From: CATOSP01 sp965197545
GTDB lineage: Bacteria > Chloroflexota > Dehalococcoidia > Lucifugimonadales > UBA3495
Assembly: GCA_965197545.1 (NCBI GenBank)
Contig: CBDANJ010000008.1
Coordinates: forward strand, 2,418,001-2,482,000
DNA length: 64,000 nt
Direction of reading: 5' to 3'
The position numbers and the translations under genes are program-made. Below the pieces are notes generated by a model. It was given only the letters and a program-made list of their open reading frames with translations, did not search any database and was not told the origin of the DNA. Shown in pieces: positions 53,447-61,975 of this stretch (the stretch's first letter is position 1; every line of letters begins with the position of its first letter).

Positions 53447-54172
53447 CTAGGTAACCGCCGGGGCCCGCTCCCGCAGGAACGCTTCCGCCAGCACGAGGTC
53501 TTCGGGGGTGGTGACCTTCAGGTTCTCATAGGCGCCCAGGAACATCTTGACCGGGTATCCCAGTTTTTCGACCATCATGGCGTCGTCGGTCACCGGGGAA
53601 GTGCAGGTCAGGTGAGCTTCCATCAAGATCTTGCGGCGAAACACCTGTGGAGTCTGAGCGGCGTATAAGCCGTCACGGCCGGGCGTATCCTGAACGATAC
53701 CATCGGGCGAGATAATCTTGATAGTGTCCTTACACGGGACTCCCGCCACCGCCGCTCCGCACTCTTGCGCCGCAGCCAGTCCCCGGCGCAGCATCCGGTC
53801 GTCCAGACAGGGGCGCGCCCCATCGTGGACTATGATCCATTCGCAATCGCCAATGGCTTGAAGACCGTTGAACACCGAGTCCTGGCGGCGTTCCCCGCCG
53901 GGGAAAACGCCCACCACCTTGCGGTAGGCCCGCTGGGCCATCAGTTCCCCGCCCCTTTCCAATGAACCAGCGTCGAGAACAAGGGCGATCTGGTCAACGG
54001 AGGGACACCGTTCCAGTTGGTCTAGCGCGTAGCAGACCAAGGGCAGTCCCAGCACGGGAACGAAAATCTTGTCTATGCCGCCCATCCGCGTGCTGGACCC
54101 GGCGGCCACGACAATTGCACCGACCTTCGGGCCTACGAAACAGCCTTGGGCGGGACCTGGGTCGAAGGACAT
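53447..54172 (-). CDS. ispD: 2-C-methyl-D-erythritol 4-phosphate cytidylyltransferase
   Basis: The 241-residue protein has the nucleotide-binding GAIVVAAGSSTRMGGIDKIF, VGVFPGGERRQDSVFNGLQA, WIIVHDGARPCLD, GVPCKDTIKII and AQTPQVFRRKIL, all standard IspD features. It transfers CMP to methylerythritol 4-phosphate, the third MEP step. The gene follows the PIN/TRAM gene by only 3 bases, so the four genes from 55228 down to 51567 are almost certainly one operon. Confidence 0.96.
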   Translation of the reverse strand: MSFDPGPAQGCFVGPKVGAIVVAAGSSTRMGGIDKIFVPVLGLPLVCYALDQLERCPSVDQIALVLDAGSLERGGELMAQRAYRKVVGVFPGGERRQDSVFNGLQAIGDCEWIIVHDGARPCLDDRMLRRGLAAAQECGAAVAGVPCKDTIKIISPDGIVQDTPGRDGLYAAQTPQVFRRKILMEAHLTCTSPVTDDAMMVEKLGYPVKMFLGAYENLKVTTPEDLVLAEAFLRERAPAVT

Positions 54173-54175
54173 AAG

Positions 54176-55228
54176 TTACCTAATATGCTTCGGCTGGGCG
54201 AAGATGATCCGGCCGGCGGCCGTTTGCAGGACCCTGGTGACCACGACATCATGGAAAGCGTTCAAGTACCGGCGTCCACCCTCAACCACAACCATCGTGC
54301 CGTCGTCGAGGTAGGCCACCCCCTGGCCCGCTTCCTTCCCTTCCTGCACTATGTTCACCCGCAACTCTTCACCGGGGAGGACAATGGACTTCAGTGCGTT
54401 GGCCAACTCGTTAACATTGAGCACCTGAACGCCCTGGAGTTCCGCCACCCGGTTCAGGTTGTAATCGGTAGTCAGGATGGGTGACTTCATACCCTTGGCC
54501 AATCTGACCAACTGGGAGTCCACTTCGTCGCCCACGGCCACTCCGACGTCCAACACCTCCAGGGGGACAGTGTTGTCCTTCCGTAGCCGCCCAAGCACCT
54601 CCAGGCCCCTGCGGCCCCGGTTGCGGCGCAGCGGGTCGCTGGAATCGGCGATGTGCCTCAACTCGTCCAGCACAAACCTGGGGACGACGAGCACCCCTTC
54701 TAGAAACCCGGTGATGCTCAAGTCGGCGATGCGTCCGTCGATGATGGCGCTGGTGTCCACCACGATGCTGCCGTTCCGGTAGACCTTCCCCACGCCATTT
54801 GTATTGTCCAGGGCCGGAAGAATGGCCTGCATATCACGGTTGCGGTGAACCCCGATCCAGCCGCCGAACAGACCGAGGGTCAGGCTGACGATTATGGGGA
54901 CGCCCCAACCCATCCAGCCATCGAGCGTGTATAGGGGAATCGAGATCAGAGAAGCGGCGACAAGACCGACCAAGAGGCCGATAATGCAACCAGCCAGCGA
55001 TGCGCCGGGGATAGAGCTAAAGTAGTCCGCGCCCTTGCGCCAAGGCTTAAACGTCAGGTACGGCGCTATTAGCGCCCCCACCGGGAGTCCAGCCAAAGTC
55101 AGCACTAGGGCCCAAGGAAAAAACTGCCCTTCTTTAGGGGAAAAATCGGATACTATTCCACCCAGCCTCCAGCCAAGGAACGCAAATCCTCCGGCGCCCA
55201 CCACCCTGAGCGTCCAAAGGCCTAACAC
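54176..55228 (-). CDS. Membrane-anchored PIN and TRAM domain ribonuclease
   Basis: Four hydrophobic segments occupy residues about 1-115 (including VVGAGGFAFLGWRLGGIVSD, SLAGCIIGLLVGLVAASLIS, VPIIVSLTLGLFGGWIGV). A PIN domain follows with SIVVDTSAIIDGRIADL and its acidic nuclease residues, and ILTTDYNLNRVAEL. A C-terminal TRAM RNA-binding domain carries VLPGEELRVNIVQEGKEAGQ and GVAYLDDGTMVVVEGGR. The start at 55228 (GTG) is preferred: the strong AGGAGGTGA lies eight bases before it, whereas the GTG at 55234 is too close. The protein is the first gene of the ispD-ispF-cysS operon; the TRAM/PIN protein is common in this position in Gram-positives. Confidence 0.9.
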   Translation of the reverse strand: MLGLWTLRVVGAGGFAFLGWRLGGIVSDFSPKEGQFFPWALVLTLAGLPVGALIAPYLTFKPWRKGADYFSSIPGASLAGCIIGLLVGLVAASLISIPLYTLDGWMGWGVPIIVSLTLGLFGGWIGVHRNRDMQAILPALDNTNGVGKVYRNGSIVVDTSAIIDGRIADLSITGFLEGVLVVPRFVLDELRHIADSSDPLRRNRGRRGLEVLGRLRKDNTVPLEVLDVGVAVGDEVDSQLVRLAKGMKSPILTTDYNLNRVAELQGVQVLNVNELANALKSIVLPGEELRVNIVQEGKEAGQGVAYLDDGTMVVVEGGRRYLNAFHDVVVTRVLQTAAGRIIFAQPKHIR

Positions 55229-55452
55229 GAACACTCACCTCCTTTCCGGATAATTCCGAACGGGACTGGGCCTTTCCCAATGTCTGAGGTCGTTTAAAAC
55301 AATTCAGACTTATTCAGCTTCAGAATAACATAACCCGCGCCATTGCGAAAGGTAAACGTAACTGTTCAGAGATGATGAGGTGAATTCACCGAAATCCGCC
55401 TTCTATCTGAAAAACGCTGGCGTCCAGGGCGCGATTGTGGCATAAGAGGACT

Positions 55453-56850
55453 ATGGAAACAGAAGTGGACCTGGACCAAGCGAGCCGGGAAACTCTGCTG
55501 GAGGTTATCGCGCAACAGCAGGGCATCATCGCCGGACTGCGCCAGCAGGTCGAGAGCCTGGAAGTCCGGCTGTCCGGCGGCGGACCGGGAGCCAGGATGC
55601 CGGGCCATAAGCCGGCCGCCAGGCGCAAGAAGCCGGCGGGGGAAGAAAAGAAGCCGCGCCGGAAGCGTACCCACGGCTTTGCCCGTCGGCGGATGGAAGA
55701 ACCCACCGCGCAAGTGACCCACGCTCCAGAGTTTTGCCCCGAATGCCATACCACCCTGAGCGGGGGATGGGTGCAGCGGACCCGGGAGGTCATCGAACTT
55801 CCGGCGGCTCCTGCCGAAGTTACCGAACATGTCTTCATAGCCCGGACCTGTCCCCTGTGCCGGAAACGGCGGCTGCCCCAGGACCCTCTGAAAGGTCTGG
55901 CCGTGGGCCGTCAACGCCTGGGAGCTAATCTGGTGAGCCTGATCGTGACCCTGCGGGAAGAGGGGCGGCTGCCCGTAAGGACCATCCAATGGTATCTGCG
56001 CACGTTCCATCAGTTGAAACTGAGCGTTGGGGCCACTGTCCGGGCCGTCCACCAGAGCCTGCCCCGTACTGGATACGGGGTTGCCCGGCGGGCTGGACCG
56101 GAAGTGAGGGAGGTCCTGGAACGCATCCGTTCCAGCCCGGTGGTCCACGCCGATGAGACCGACTGGCGGGAGAACGGGAGAAACGGCTGCGTCTGGACCC
56201 CCGGTCGGGGCCGGGGGCAGGCTTTTCAGCGCTCCCATGGAACGGTTCTTCCTGCGCCGGGGCCGGGGCGGAGCGGTGGCGGATGAGGCGCTGGGCGAAT
56301 CCTTCGCCGGGATTCTGGTGAGTGACTTCTACGCCTCTTACGACCACTATCCCGGATTGAAACAGAGGTGTTGGGCCCATCTGCTGCGGGACATCCACAA
56401 GCTGAAGGTCCTGCACCCGGAAGACGGCGGGCTGGCCCAGTGGGCATTGGGAGTGCAACGGCTTTACGCCAAAGGCCGGGCATGGGCGGCGGCCGGGGGA
56501 GACGCCCGCTGTCCCGGGGACAGTTGGCGCTGGAGGACCGGTTGCTGGCGCTGTGCCGTCCTTTCCTGGAAGACCCATTGGCAGTGCAAGCCAGGCTCTG
56601 TCGGCGGATTGAGCGGCACATCAAGGAATTGTTCGTCTTCGTGTCGCATCCGGAGGCTCCATCTGATAACAACGCGGCCGAGCGGAGCCTGCGCCACCTG
56701 GTAATCAGCCGGAAAATCAGTGGCGGGACTCGCTCGGAACAGGGCAGCGACAGCAAAATGACTCTGTCATCCCTCTTTGGAACCTGGCGGGCCAGAGGCC
56801 TGAACCCCTTCCTGGAAACCCGCCAGCTGCTCATTTCCCCTCAAGTCTGA
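55453..56850 (+). pseudogene. IS66 family transposase, frameshifted
   Basis: It starts with a leucine-zipper-like helix (LLEVIAQQQGIIAGLRQQVE), a Cys-rich zinc finger (FCPECHTTLSGG...CPLCRKRRL) and the region VVHADETDWRENGRNG with the first Asp. A frameshift near 56215-56230 leads to ILVSDFYASYDHYPGLKQRC with the second Asp, and another near 56500 to HPEAPSDNNAAERSLRHLVI with the Glu. A short palindromic element (56055-56080) is inserted in frame and adds about ten residues (LPRTGYGVAR). It is inactive through two frameshifts. Confidence 0.9.
56055..56080 (+). repeat. Short palindromic insertion element in the IS66 transposase
   Basis: AGCCTGCCCCGTACTGGATACGGGG (partly shown as AGCCTG then CCCCGTA...TACGGGG) is inserted in frame. 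It has the same shape as the copies at 11701 and 28455 (CCCCGTACTTGAT-CGGGG). Confidence 0.7.
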
Positions 56851-56929
56851 ACAGTTACAGGTAAACGTACCGGGCGTCCAGGGCTATCGCATTTGAAGTG
56901 GAGTGGGTGAGAGGCCTTTTCAGTAGTAG

Positions 56930-57194
56930 ATAGCAGAGTTATGCCCGTGTCCGGGCCGTGCAGAGGCGACTAACTGGTAAGTCCGCCCAAGAATGTATAC
57001 TCCATGGTAAGGCCTATCGTCCGGATTAAGGCCGGATGGACACTGGTGCGTATTGCCCGTTCGATAGCATGGTCCGGGAGCCCTGCGGCTGCATCATTGG
57101 CGACGCCTCGGCCGGGGCGATCCCGTTGGGGAGATTGTCTACAGTCCGCGACTCCCTCCGGCGATGCGCCTACACGGCAATCCTGGAGGCGGTG
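56930..57194 (+). ncRNA. Candidate IS110 bridge RNA region, copy 2
   Basis: The same 265-bp non-coding left end as in copy 1. It contains short self-complementary stretches, for example GGCCTATCGTCCGGATTAAGG and CGCCTCGGCCGGGGCG, consistent with a folded RNA. Guide loops were not determined. Confidence 0.4.
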
Positions 57195-58583
57195 ATGAGC
57201 AGAGGCGAGAGCGGCGCAGAACCGGCGGGACTGTCCCAGCTGAACCTGAACGCGGCGGGCATCGACGTGGGGGCCACCAGCCATTTCGTGGCGGTTCCCG
57301 CCGACCGGGCGGAGCAGCCGGTGCGAGAGTTTGAGGCCTTCACGGCCGACCTGTACCGCCTGGCCGACTGGCTGACGGAGTGCCGGGTGGAGACCGTGGT
57401 CATGGAGTCCACCGGAGTTTACTGGATACCCCTATTCGGTGTGCTGGAGGAGCGGGGGGTTGAGGTGACGCTGGTGGACCCGCGCCGCATCAAGAACGTG
57501 CCCGGCCGCAAGACCGACGTGCTGGACTGCCAGTGGCTGCAGCAACTGCACACTTATGGTCTGCTCTCCGGGGCCTTTCGGCCTGACGAGGATATACGCC
57601 GCCTGCGCAGCTACCTGCGGCAGCGGGCCATGCTGGTGGAGTACGCCTCACACCACGTCCAGCACTTGCAGAAGGCGCTGACCCAGATGAACGTGAAGCT
57701 GCAGCACGTGATCAGAGACATCACGGGCAAGACGGGCATGGACATTATCGAGGCCATTGTCCAGGGTGAACGGAGTCCCCGCAGGCTGGCGCGACTGCGC
57801 GATCCCAGGACCAAGGCGGACGAGGCGACCATCGCCAAGTCGCTGCGGGGACACTGGCGGCAGGAGCACATCTTTGAGCTGAGCCAAGCCCTGGAACTGT
57901 ACCGGGTTTATCAGTCCAAGATTGCCGAGTGCGACCGGGAAATCGAGACCCAGTTGGAACGGTTTGAGGACGTCACCGACGGCGAACCTCCGGCCCCCAA
58001 TGGCAAGAAGCGCAATCAGAAGAACGCGCCCCGCTTCGATGTCCAGAGCCAATTGTACCGGATGACCGGAGTGGATCTGACCCGCATTGACGGGGTGGAC
58101 GGTTTCACGGCCCTGAAGGTGATCAGCGAGATTGGCGCCGACATGACGAAATGGCCCACGGCCAAACACTTCGCCTCGTGGCTGGGTCTGAGCCCCAACA
58201 ACCGCATCACCGGCGGCAGGGTCATGAGCTCAAAGACCAAGGCCAGCGGCAACCGGGCCGCGGCGGCGCTGCGACTGGCGGCCAACGCGCTGCATCGCTC
58301 CGACAGCGCCCTGGGGGCCTTCCTGCGCCGGAAGAAAGCCCATCTGGGAGCGCCCAAGGCCATTACGGCCACGGCCCACAAGCTGGCCCGGATCATCTAC
58401 TCCATGCTGCGCTACGGCCAGGGATACGTCGATGCCGGAGCCCAGTACTACGAGAGTCAGTACCGGGAAAGGGCGTTGCGGACCGCGAAGCAGAGAGCGG
58501 CGCAGCTGGGCTACCAGCTGGTGCCCCTATCAGAAGCCTTGGCATCGCCTGTGCCCCACGCACCAGTGGCGGCGTCGGCGTGA
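57195..58583 (+). CDS. IS110 family transposase (DEDD recombinase), copy 2
   Basis: The product has 462 residues, the same as copy 1. The start at 57195 has GGAGG five bases upstream; an upstream ATG at 57036 lies in the presumed RNA region. Catalytic motifs IDVGATSHF, VVMESTGVYW and KTDVLDCQWLQQL are intact, as is the C-terminal KTKASGNRAAAALR. This is the only apparently intact transposase gene in the window, and the pair is probably still mobile or recently was. Confidence 0.9.
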   Translation: MSRGESGAEPAGLSQLNLNAAGIDVGATSHFVAVPADRAEQPVREFEAFTADLYRLADWLTECRVETVVMESTGVYWIPLFGVLEERGVEVTLVDPRRIKNVPGRKTDVLDCQWLQQLHTYGLLSGAFRPDEDIRRLRSYLRQRAMLVEYASHHVQHLQKALTQMNVKLQHVIRDITGKTGMDIIEAIVQGERSPRRLARLRDPRTKADEATIAKSLRGHWRQEHIFELSQALELYRVYQSKIAECDREIETQLERFEDVTDGEPPAPNGKKRNQKNAPRFDVQSQLYRMTGVDLTRIDGVDGFTALKVISEIGADMTKWPTAKHFASWLGLSPNNRITGGRVMSSKTKASGNRAAAALRLAANALHRSDSALGAFLRRKKAHLGAPKAITATAHKLARIIYSMLRYGQGYVDAGAQYYESQYRERALRTAKQRAAQLGYQLVPLSEALASPVPHAPVAASA

Positions 58584-58643
58584 CCCTTTAGGTTAGTGGG
58601 GAGTAGATAGTAGAGGGAATAGGGCGGTGAGGCATCCGGGTGT

Positions 58644-59779
58644 GTGGAGGCTGTGGTGATGGGGGCGCCGGTTGAGGAGTTGGAACCGCTGGAGGATCCC
58701 CGGCGCGGAAACGCCGGGCGTCATTCCCTGCATGACATTCTGGTTACCGCCTTGTGCACCATCCTCTGCGGCGGGGAAACGTGCACCGGCATGGCCCTCT
58801 TTGGACTGTCCAAAAGGGAGTTCCTGGAATCCTTCCTGCCGCTGCGAATTGGAATCCCCGGTCATGACGCCTTCTCCAGGGTGTTCCGGCTTCCGGATCC
58901 GGAGGAGTTCCAGAAGTGGTTCCTGGGATTCATGCGCCAGTTTGCCCAAGGCTGCGAGGGGGTGCCGGCCGTGGACGGCCAGACGCTGCGCTGCTCCTAT
59001 GACCGGGCGGAGGCCAAGTCGCCCCTGCACCTGGTCAGCGCCTGGGCTGCAGAGCAAAGGCCGGCGCTGGGACAACTGGCCGTGGACGGCAAGTCCGACG
59101 AGATAACCGCGGCGCCCAAGCTCCTGGAAATGCCGGCTTTGCCGGGAATGGTTGTCACTGCTGACGCCATGCACTCTCAGAGACAACTGTCCCGGCAGAT
59201 TCCGGAGCAGGGAGCGGACTGCGTGCCGGCCCTTAAGGGCAATCAGGAATCCCTAAACGATGATGTGCGCCTGTTCCCGGACGACCCGGCCACGCCAAAG
59301 GTTCAGGCAACCACGATAAACACGGCAACCACGGGACACGGGCGCATTGAGACCCGGACGGACGGCATAAGCGGCGGCGTGGCCGGGCTGCAGGAGAGAG
59401 ACGCCAGTGGCCGGGTTTGGCGGCAGTGGGGAAGATAACCGCCAGCCGGCAGCAGGGAGGCCGCACCAGCGTCGAGAGCCGGTGCTGCCTGCTGAGCCAA
59501 GCATTCACGCCGGAGCGGTTCAACCACATCGTCCGGGAACACCGGGGCATCGGGAACCGGATGCATTGGGTCCTGGACGTGGTGTTCAACGAGGACCAGT
59601 CCCGAAACCGGAAGGACCACTGCCCCGACAATCCGGCCTTGCTACGGAAGCTGGCGCTGGACCTGGCCCGGCTGGAACCCTCGAAAGGCTCCATCAGAGG
59701 CAAGCTGAAACGGGCCGGATGGGACAATGACTACCTGGTCATTATCCTGTCTCAGTTCACTAAAATCCAAATGCGGTAG
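58644..59779 (+). pseudogene. ISAs1 family transposase, frameshifted
   Basis: The first part has the ISAs1 opening EELEPLEDPRRGNAGRHSLH and LCTILCGGETCTGMALFGLS. DAFSRVFRLPDPEEFQKWFL precedes AVDGQTLRCSYD (first Asp), and VVTADAMHSQRQLSRQI (second Asp) with PALKGNQESLNDDV follows. Near 59370-59420 the frame shifts to ITASRQQGGRTSVESRCCLL and HWVLDVVFNEDQSRNRKDHC, the C-terminal Glu region, ending at 59779. It is inactive through the shift. Its left flank is occupied by IS110 copy 2. Terminal repeats could not be paired. Confidence 0.87.
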
Positions 59780-59798
59780 CCCTGAGGTCAAGGGTGTC

Positions 59799-60073
59799 CG
59801 TCATATTTTCGCGGTGGGTTGCTGGGGGAGGTTTGGTGAGAGAGGTTTTCTTCCGACTCGGTGAAGGTCGCCCTGGGATGCAGATCCCGCCATTCCCTTA
59901 TCTCCAACATCACCCCTTCGGCAACCCGGCTCCAATTACTCTCGATCCCCTCATCCCTTCATCCCACATCCCACATCGCAACCCGTCCTTTTCTCCCGTT
60001 TCCTTATCTTCTACCACATCCACCCCTACCCTCACCCTTTTTCCTCTCTACCACCCACCGCGAAAATATCACG
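59799..60073. mobile_element. 275-bp MITE with ATATTTTCGCGGTGGGT ends
   Basis: Left end ATATTTTCGCGGTGGGT (about 59803-59819) and right end ACCCACCGCGAAAATAT (about 60053-60069) are a 17-bp perfect inverted pair, extended imperfectly outwards. The interior is pyrimidine-rich (runs of TCC and CCCTACC) and non-coding. It lies between the ISAs1 relic and the M20 peptidase gene. Confidence 0.65.
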
Positions 60074-60158
60074 CGCACCCCATTCGACAGGCCGCGTTGA
60101 CACTGCCAGACGGCCTGTTTACACTCGCAGCGATTAATCCCAGAGGAGGTCACTAGAC

Positions 60159-61517
60159 ATGCCGGACCTTGAAGACCTGTTTTCACAAGTAGACGCGGCT
60201 CAGGATGATATCATCGCGCTTGAACAAGCCCTGGTCCGGATACCGTCCGTGAACAGCGGGTTTATGCCCACTGGTGACGAGACTCCAGTCTGCGAGTATG
60301 CCCGCGACTGGCTCGCCCAAGACGGCATCCAGTCGGAGATACTGGAGTCCGCCCCCAACCGCGGCAACTTGATCGCGAACTACGAGGGCAGGTCGGGCAA
60401 GGCCGGTCTGATGTTCATGTCCCATACCGACGTGGTGCCCGTTGAGGACGATGCCAAATGGCGGTTTCCTCCCTTCAGCGCCACCATTGCCGAAGGCCGC
60501 ATCTTCGGCCGTGGTGCGTCGGACTGCAAAGGACTTCTCACCGCCCAGCTTATGGCCGTACGTATTCTGAAGCGCAACGGCATTGAGCTTCAGGACGGGT
60601 TGATCCTGGCCGCCGGCGCTGACGAAGAGCACGGCGGCAGGTACGGTTTCGGCTGGCTCGCGGATAACCACCCGGAGAAGCTGGCCGCCCCCTACGCCGT
60701 CAACGAAGGCGGAGGGACGCCGATTCAGGCCGCCGGAGCCCTGACCTACGTCTTGGGTGTAGGCGAAAAGGGACGTCTCCAGGTCGAGATCGACGTTAAG
60801 GGGACCAGTTCCCACGCGTCCGTTCCGTGGCAGGGAACCAATGCCCTGTACCGGTTGAACCGGGCGTTAAGCTCCATCGAAGTTTATGACCCGGACCGGG
60901 ACACGTCTACCGGCATATTCGACCATCTCTCGACGTTTGCAATCGAGCACAAGCCTTCGCCCACCAATGTAGACGACATCATCGCCGAAATTGAGCCCGA
61001 CAATCCTCGGTTCGCGTCCATGCTCAGAGCCCTATCGAGGATGACGTTGACCCCCACGATGGTCCGGGGCGGAGTCAAGTCAAACAGCGTCCCAGAGTCC
61101 ATCCGGCTCACCTGCGACGTGCGGACCCTGCCCCACCAAGACGAACAGTACGTCAGAGACCAACTTGACGAAGTGTTGGCGGACATTCCCGGCGTGTCCT
61201 ACGAGATCGACTACATGGCCAAGCCCAACTCGTCGCCTTTCGAGTCTCCCCTCGCTTCCAGCATTCAATCGGTCACGGCCAGGGCTTTGGACCGGAACGA
61301 CATACAATGGGTCCCGGCCATCAGCAACGGTTTCACCGACTCCCGGTTTACCCGCCCCCTTGGGACAGTGACCTACGGCTTCTCCGGGTCCCATCCCGAC
61401 GACGACCCAATGCTGAACTTCACCCACGGCACCAACGAGTCGGTGGGAATCAAGAGCCTGGTCAGCGGGGCCAAGATCATGCTTGGCCTGGCCTACGACA
61501 TGCTGGCGGTGAAGTAA
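60159..61517 (+). CDS. M20 family metallopeptidase (ArgE/DapE/CPG2-like)
   Basis: The 452-residue protein has the zinc ligands as FMSHTDVVPVEDD (His, Asp), GRGASDCKGLLTAQ (bridging Asp), GADEEHGGRYGF (catalytic Glu and ligand Glu), the Glu/Asp region VNEGGGTP, and a late His (MLNFTHGTNESVG). The dimerisation (lid) domain is residues about 190-330. It hydrolyses an N-acyl or peptide amide; ArgE, succinyl-diaminopimelate desuccinylase and carboxypeptidase G2 are relatives. AGAGGAGGTCA precedes the ATG. It is followed by the TPR gene 13 bases downstream and may be co-transcribed. Confidence 0.9.
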   Translation: MPDLEDLFSQVDAAQDDIIALEQALVRIPSVNSGFMPTGDETPVCEYARDWLAQDGIQSEILESAPNRGNLIANYEGRSGKAGLMFMSHTDVVPVEDDAKWRFPPFSATIAEGRIFGRGASDCKGLLTAQLMAVRILKRNGIELQDGLILAAGADEEHGGRYGFGWLADNHPEKLAAPYAVNEGGGTPIQAAGALTYVLGVGEKGRLQVEIDVKGTSSHASVPWQGTNALYRLNRALSSIEVYDPDRDTSTGIFDHLSTFAIEHKPSPTNVDDIIAEIEPDNPRFASMLRALSRMTLTPTMVRGGVKSNSVPESIRLTCDVRTLPHQDEQYVRDQLDEVLADIPGVSYEIDYMAKPNSSPFESPLASSIQSVTARALDRNDIQWVPAISNGFTDSRFTRPLGTVTYGFSGSHPDDDPMLNFTHGTNESVGIKSLVSGAKIMLGLAYDMLAVK

Positions 61518-61530
61518 CCGGCCAAGCCCC

Positions 61531-61956
61531 ATGTCCCGCGCCGCTACTGTTCTCTGGATTGTTTTGTCCTTTCTGCTGGCATGTGGCCCGGCGAGCGCGG
61601 CTGAATATAACGCTGCGGGTGTCGAGCACTTCGAATCCGGTAGAGTCGAAGAAGCCATCGCCCAATACAGCGAGGCGATTCGCCTGGACCCAGGGTTGGC
61701 CGCCGCAAGTTACAACCGGGGTCAAGCCTATTTCACCTTGGGAGACTCCGAGAGAGCGGTCCCCGACTTCACGCGGGCTATCGAAGTCGACCCGGAGGAC
61801 CACCAGGTTGCCCTTGCCTACGCGGGCAGAGCTATGGCTCGCACGGCGTTGGGAAACGACGCCGATGCGGCCAGCGACATATCCAGGGCCATCAAAGGCG
61901 GATTCGACTCCCAGAAGCTCATCGCGATAATCAACGACCTAAAAGACCAACGCTGA
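61531..61956 (+). CDS. Exported TPR-repeat protein
   Basis: The product has 141 residues. It has a signal peptide (ATVLWIVLSFLLACGPASAA), which could be a lipoprotein signal with Cys at LLAC or be cleaved at ASA. Three TPR units follow: NAAGVEHFESGRVEEAIAQY, AASYNRGQAYFTLGDSERAV and LAYAGRAMARTALGNDADAA. TPRs mediate protein contacts. It lies 13 bases after the M20 peptidase gene and 19 bases before the enoyl-CoA hydratase gene, so all three may be one operon. Confidence 0.82.
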   Translation: MSRAATVLWIVLSFLLACGPASAAEYNAAGVEHFESGRVEEAIAQYSEAIRLDPGLAAASYNRGQAYFTLGDSERAVPDFTRAIEVDPEDHQVALAYAGRAMARTALGNDADAASDISRAIKGGFDSQKLIAIINDLKDQR

Positions 61957-61975
61957 CACTTGTTGGAGGTATGAG

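Larger units (their letters stand above)
55358..56858 (+). mobile_element. IS66 family element (tnpC only) with AGGTAAAC duplication
   Basis: Inverted ends GTAACTGTTCAGA / TCTGAACAGTTAC bound 1501 bp, flanked by an exact 8-bp duplication AGGTAAAC at 55350-55357 and 56859-56866. Only the transposase gene is present, not tnpA/tnpB. The element lies about 120 bases upstream of the PIN/TRAM operon and is the parent type of the MITE at 28197. Confidence 0.9.
56930..58603 (+). mobile_element. IS110 family element, copy 2
   Basis: The 1674 bp appear identical to copy 1 and are inverted relative to it. The outer bases are ATAGCAGAGTTATGCC on the left and GGTTAGTGGGGAG on the right. GTAGATAG occurs on both sides (56926-56933 and 58603-58610), which is likely a property of the target rather than a true duplication, since IS110 elements normally insert without one. 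It inserted next to the left end of the decayed ISAs1 element. Confidence 0.9.

Noticed and set aside
57036..57194. N-terminal extension of the IS110 transposase from an upstream ATG
   Set aside because: The peptide lacks conservation with the DEDD fold, and GGAGG stands before the ATG at 57195. The region is better explained as the non-coding left end.
57648..58169. Open frames antisense to the IS110 transposases (also at 43244-43765)
   Set aside because: Present in both copies only because the copies are the same; no start context or family.
59861..60156. Open frames in the pyrimidine-rich region upstream of the M20 peptidase
   Set aside because: Low-complexity products without domains; the region is the interior of an inverted-repeat-bounded element.
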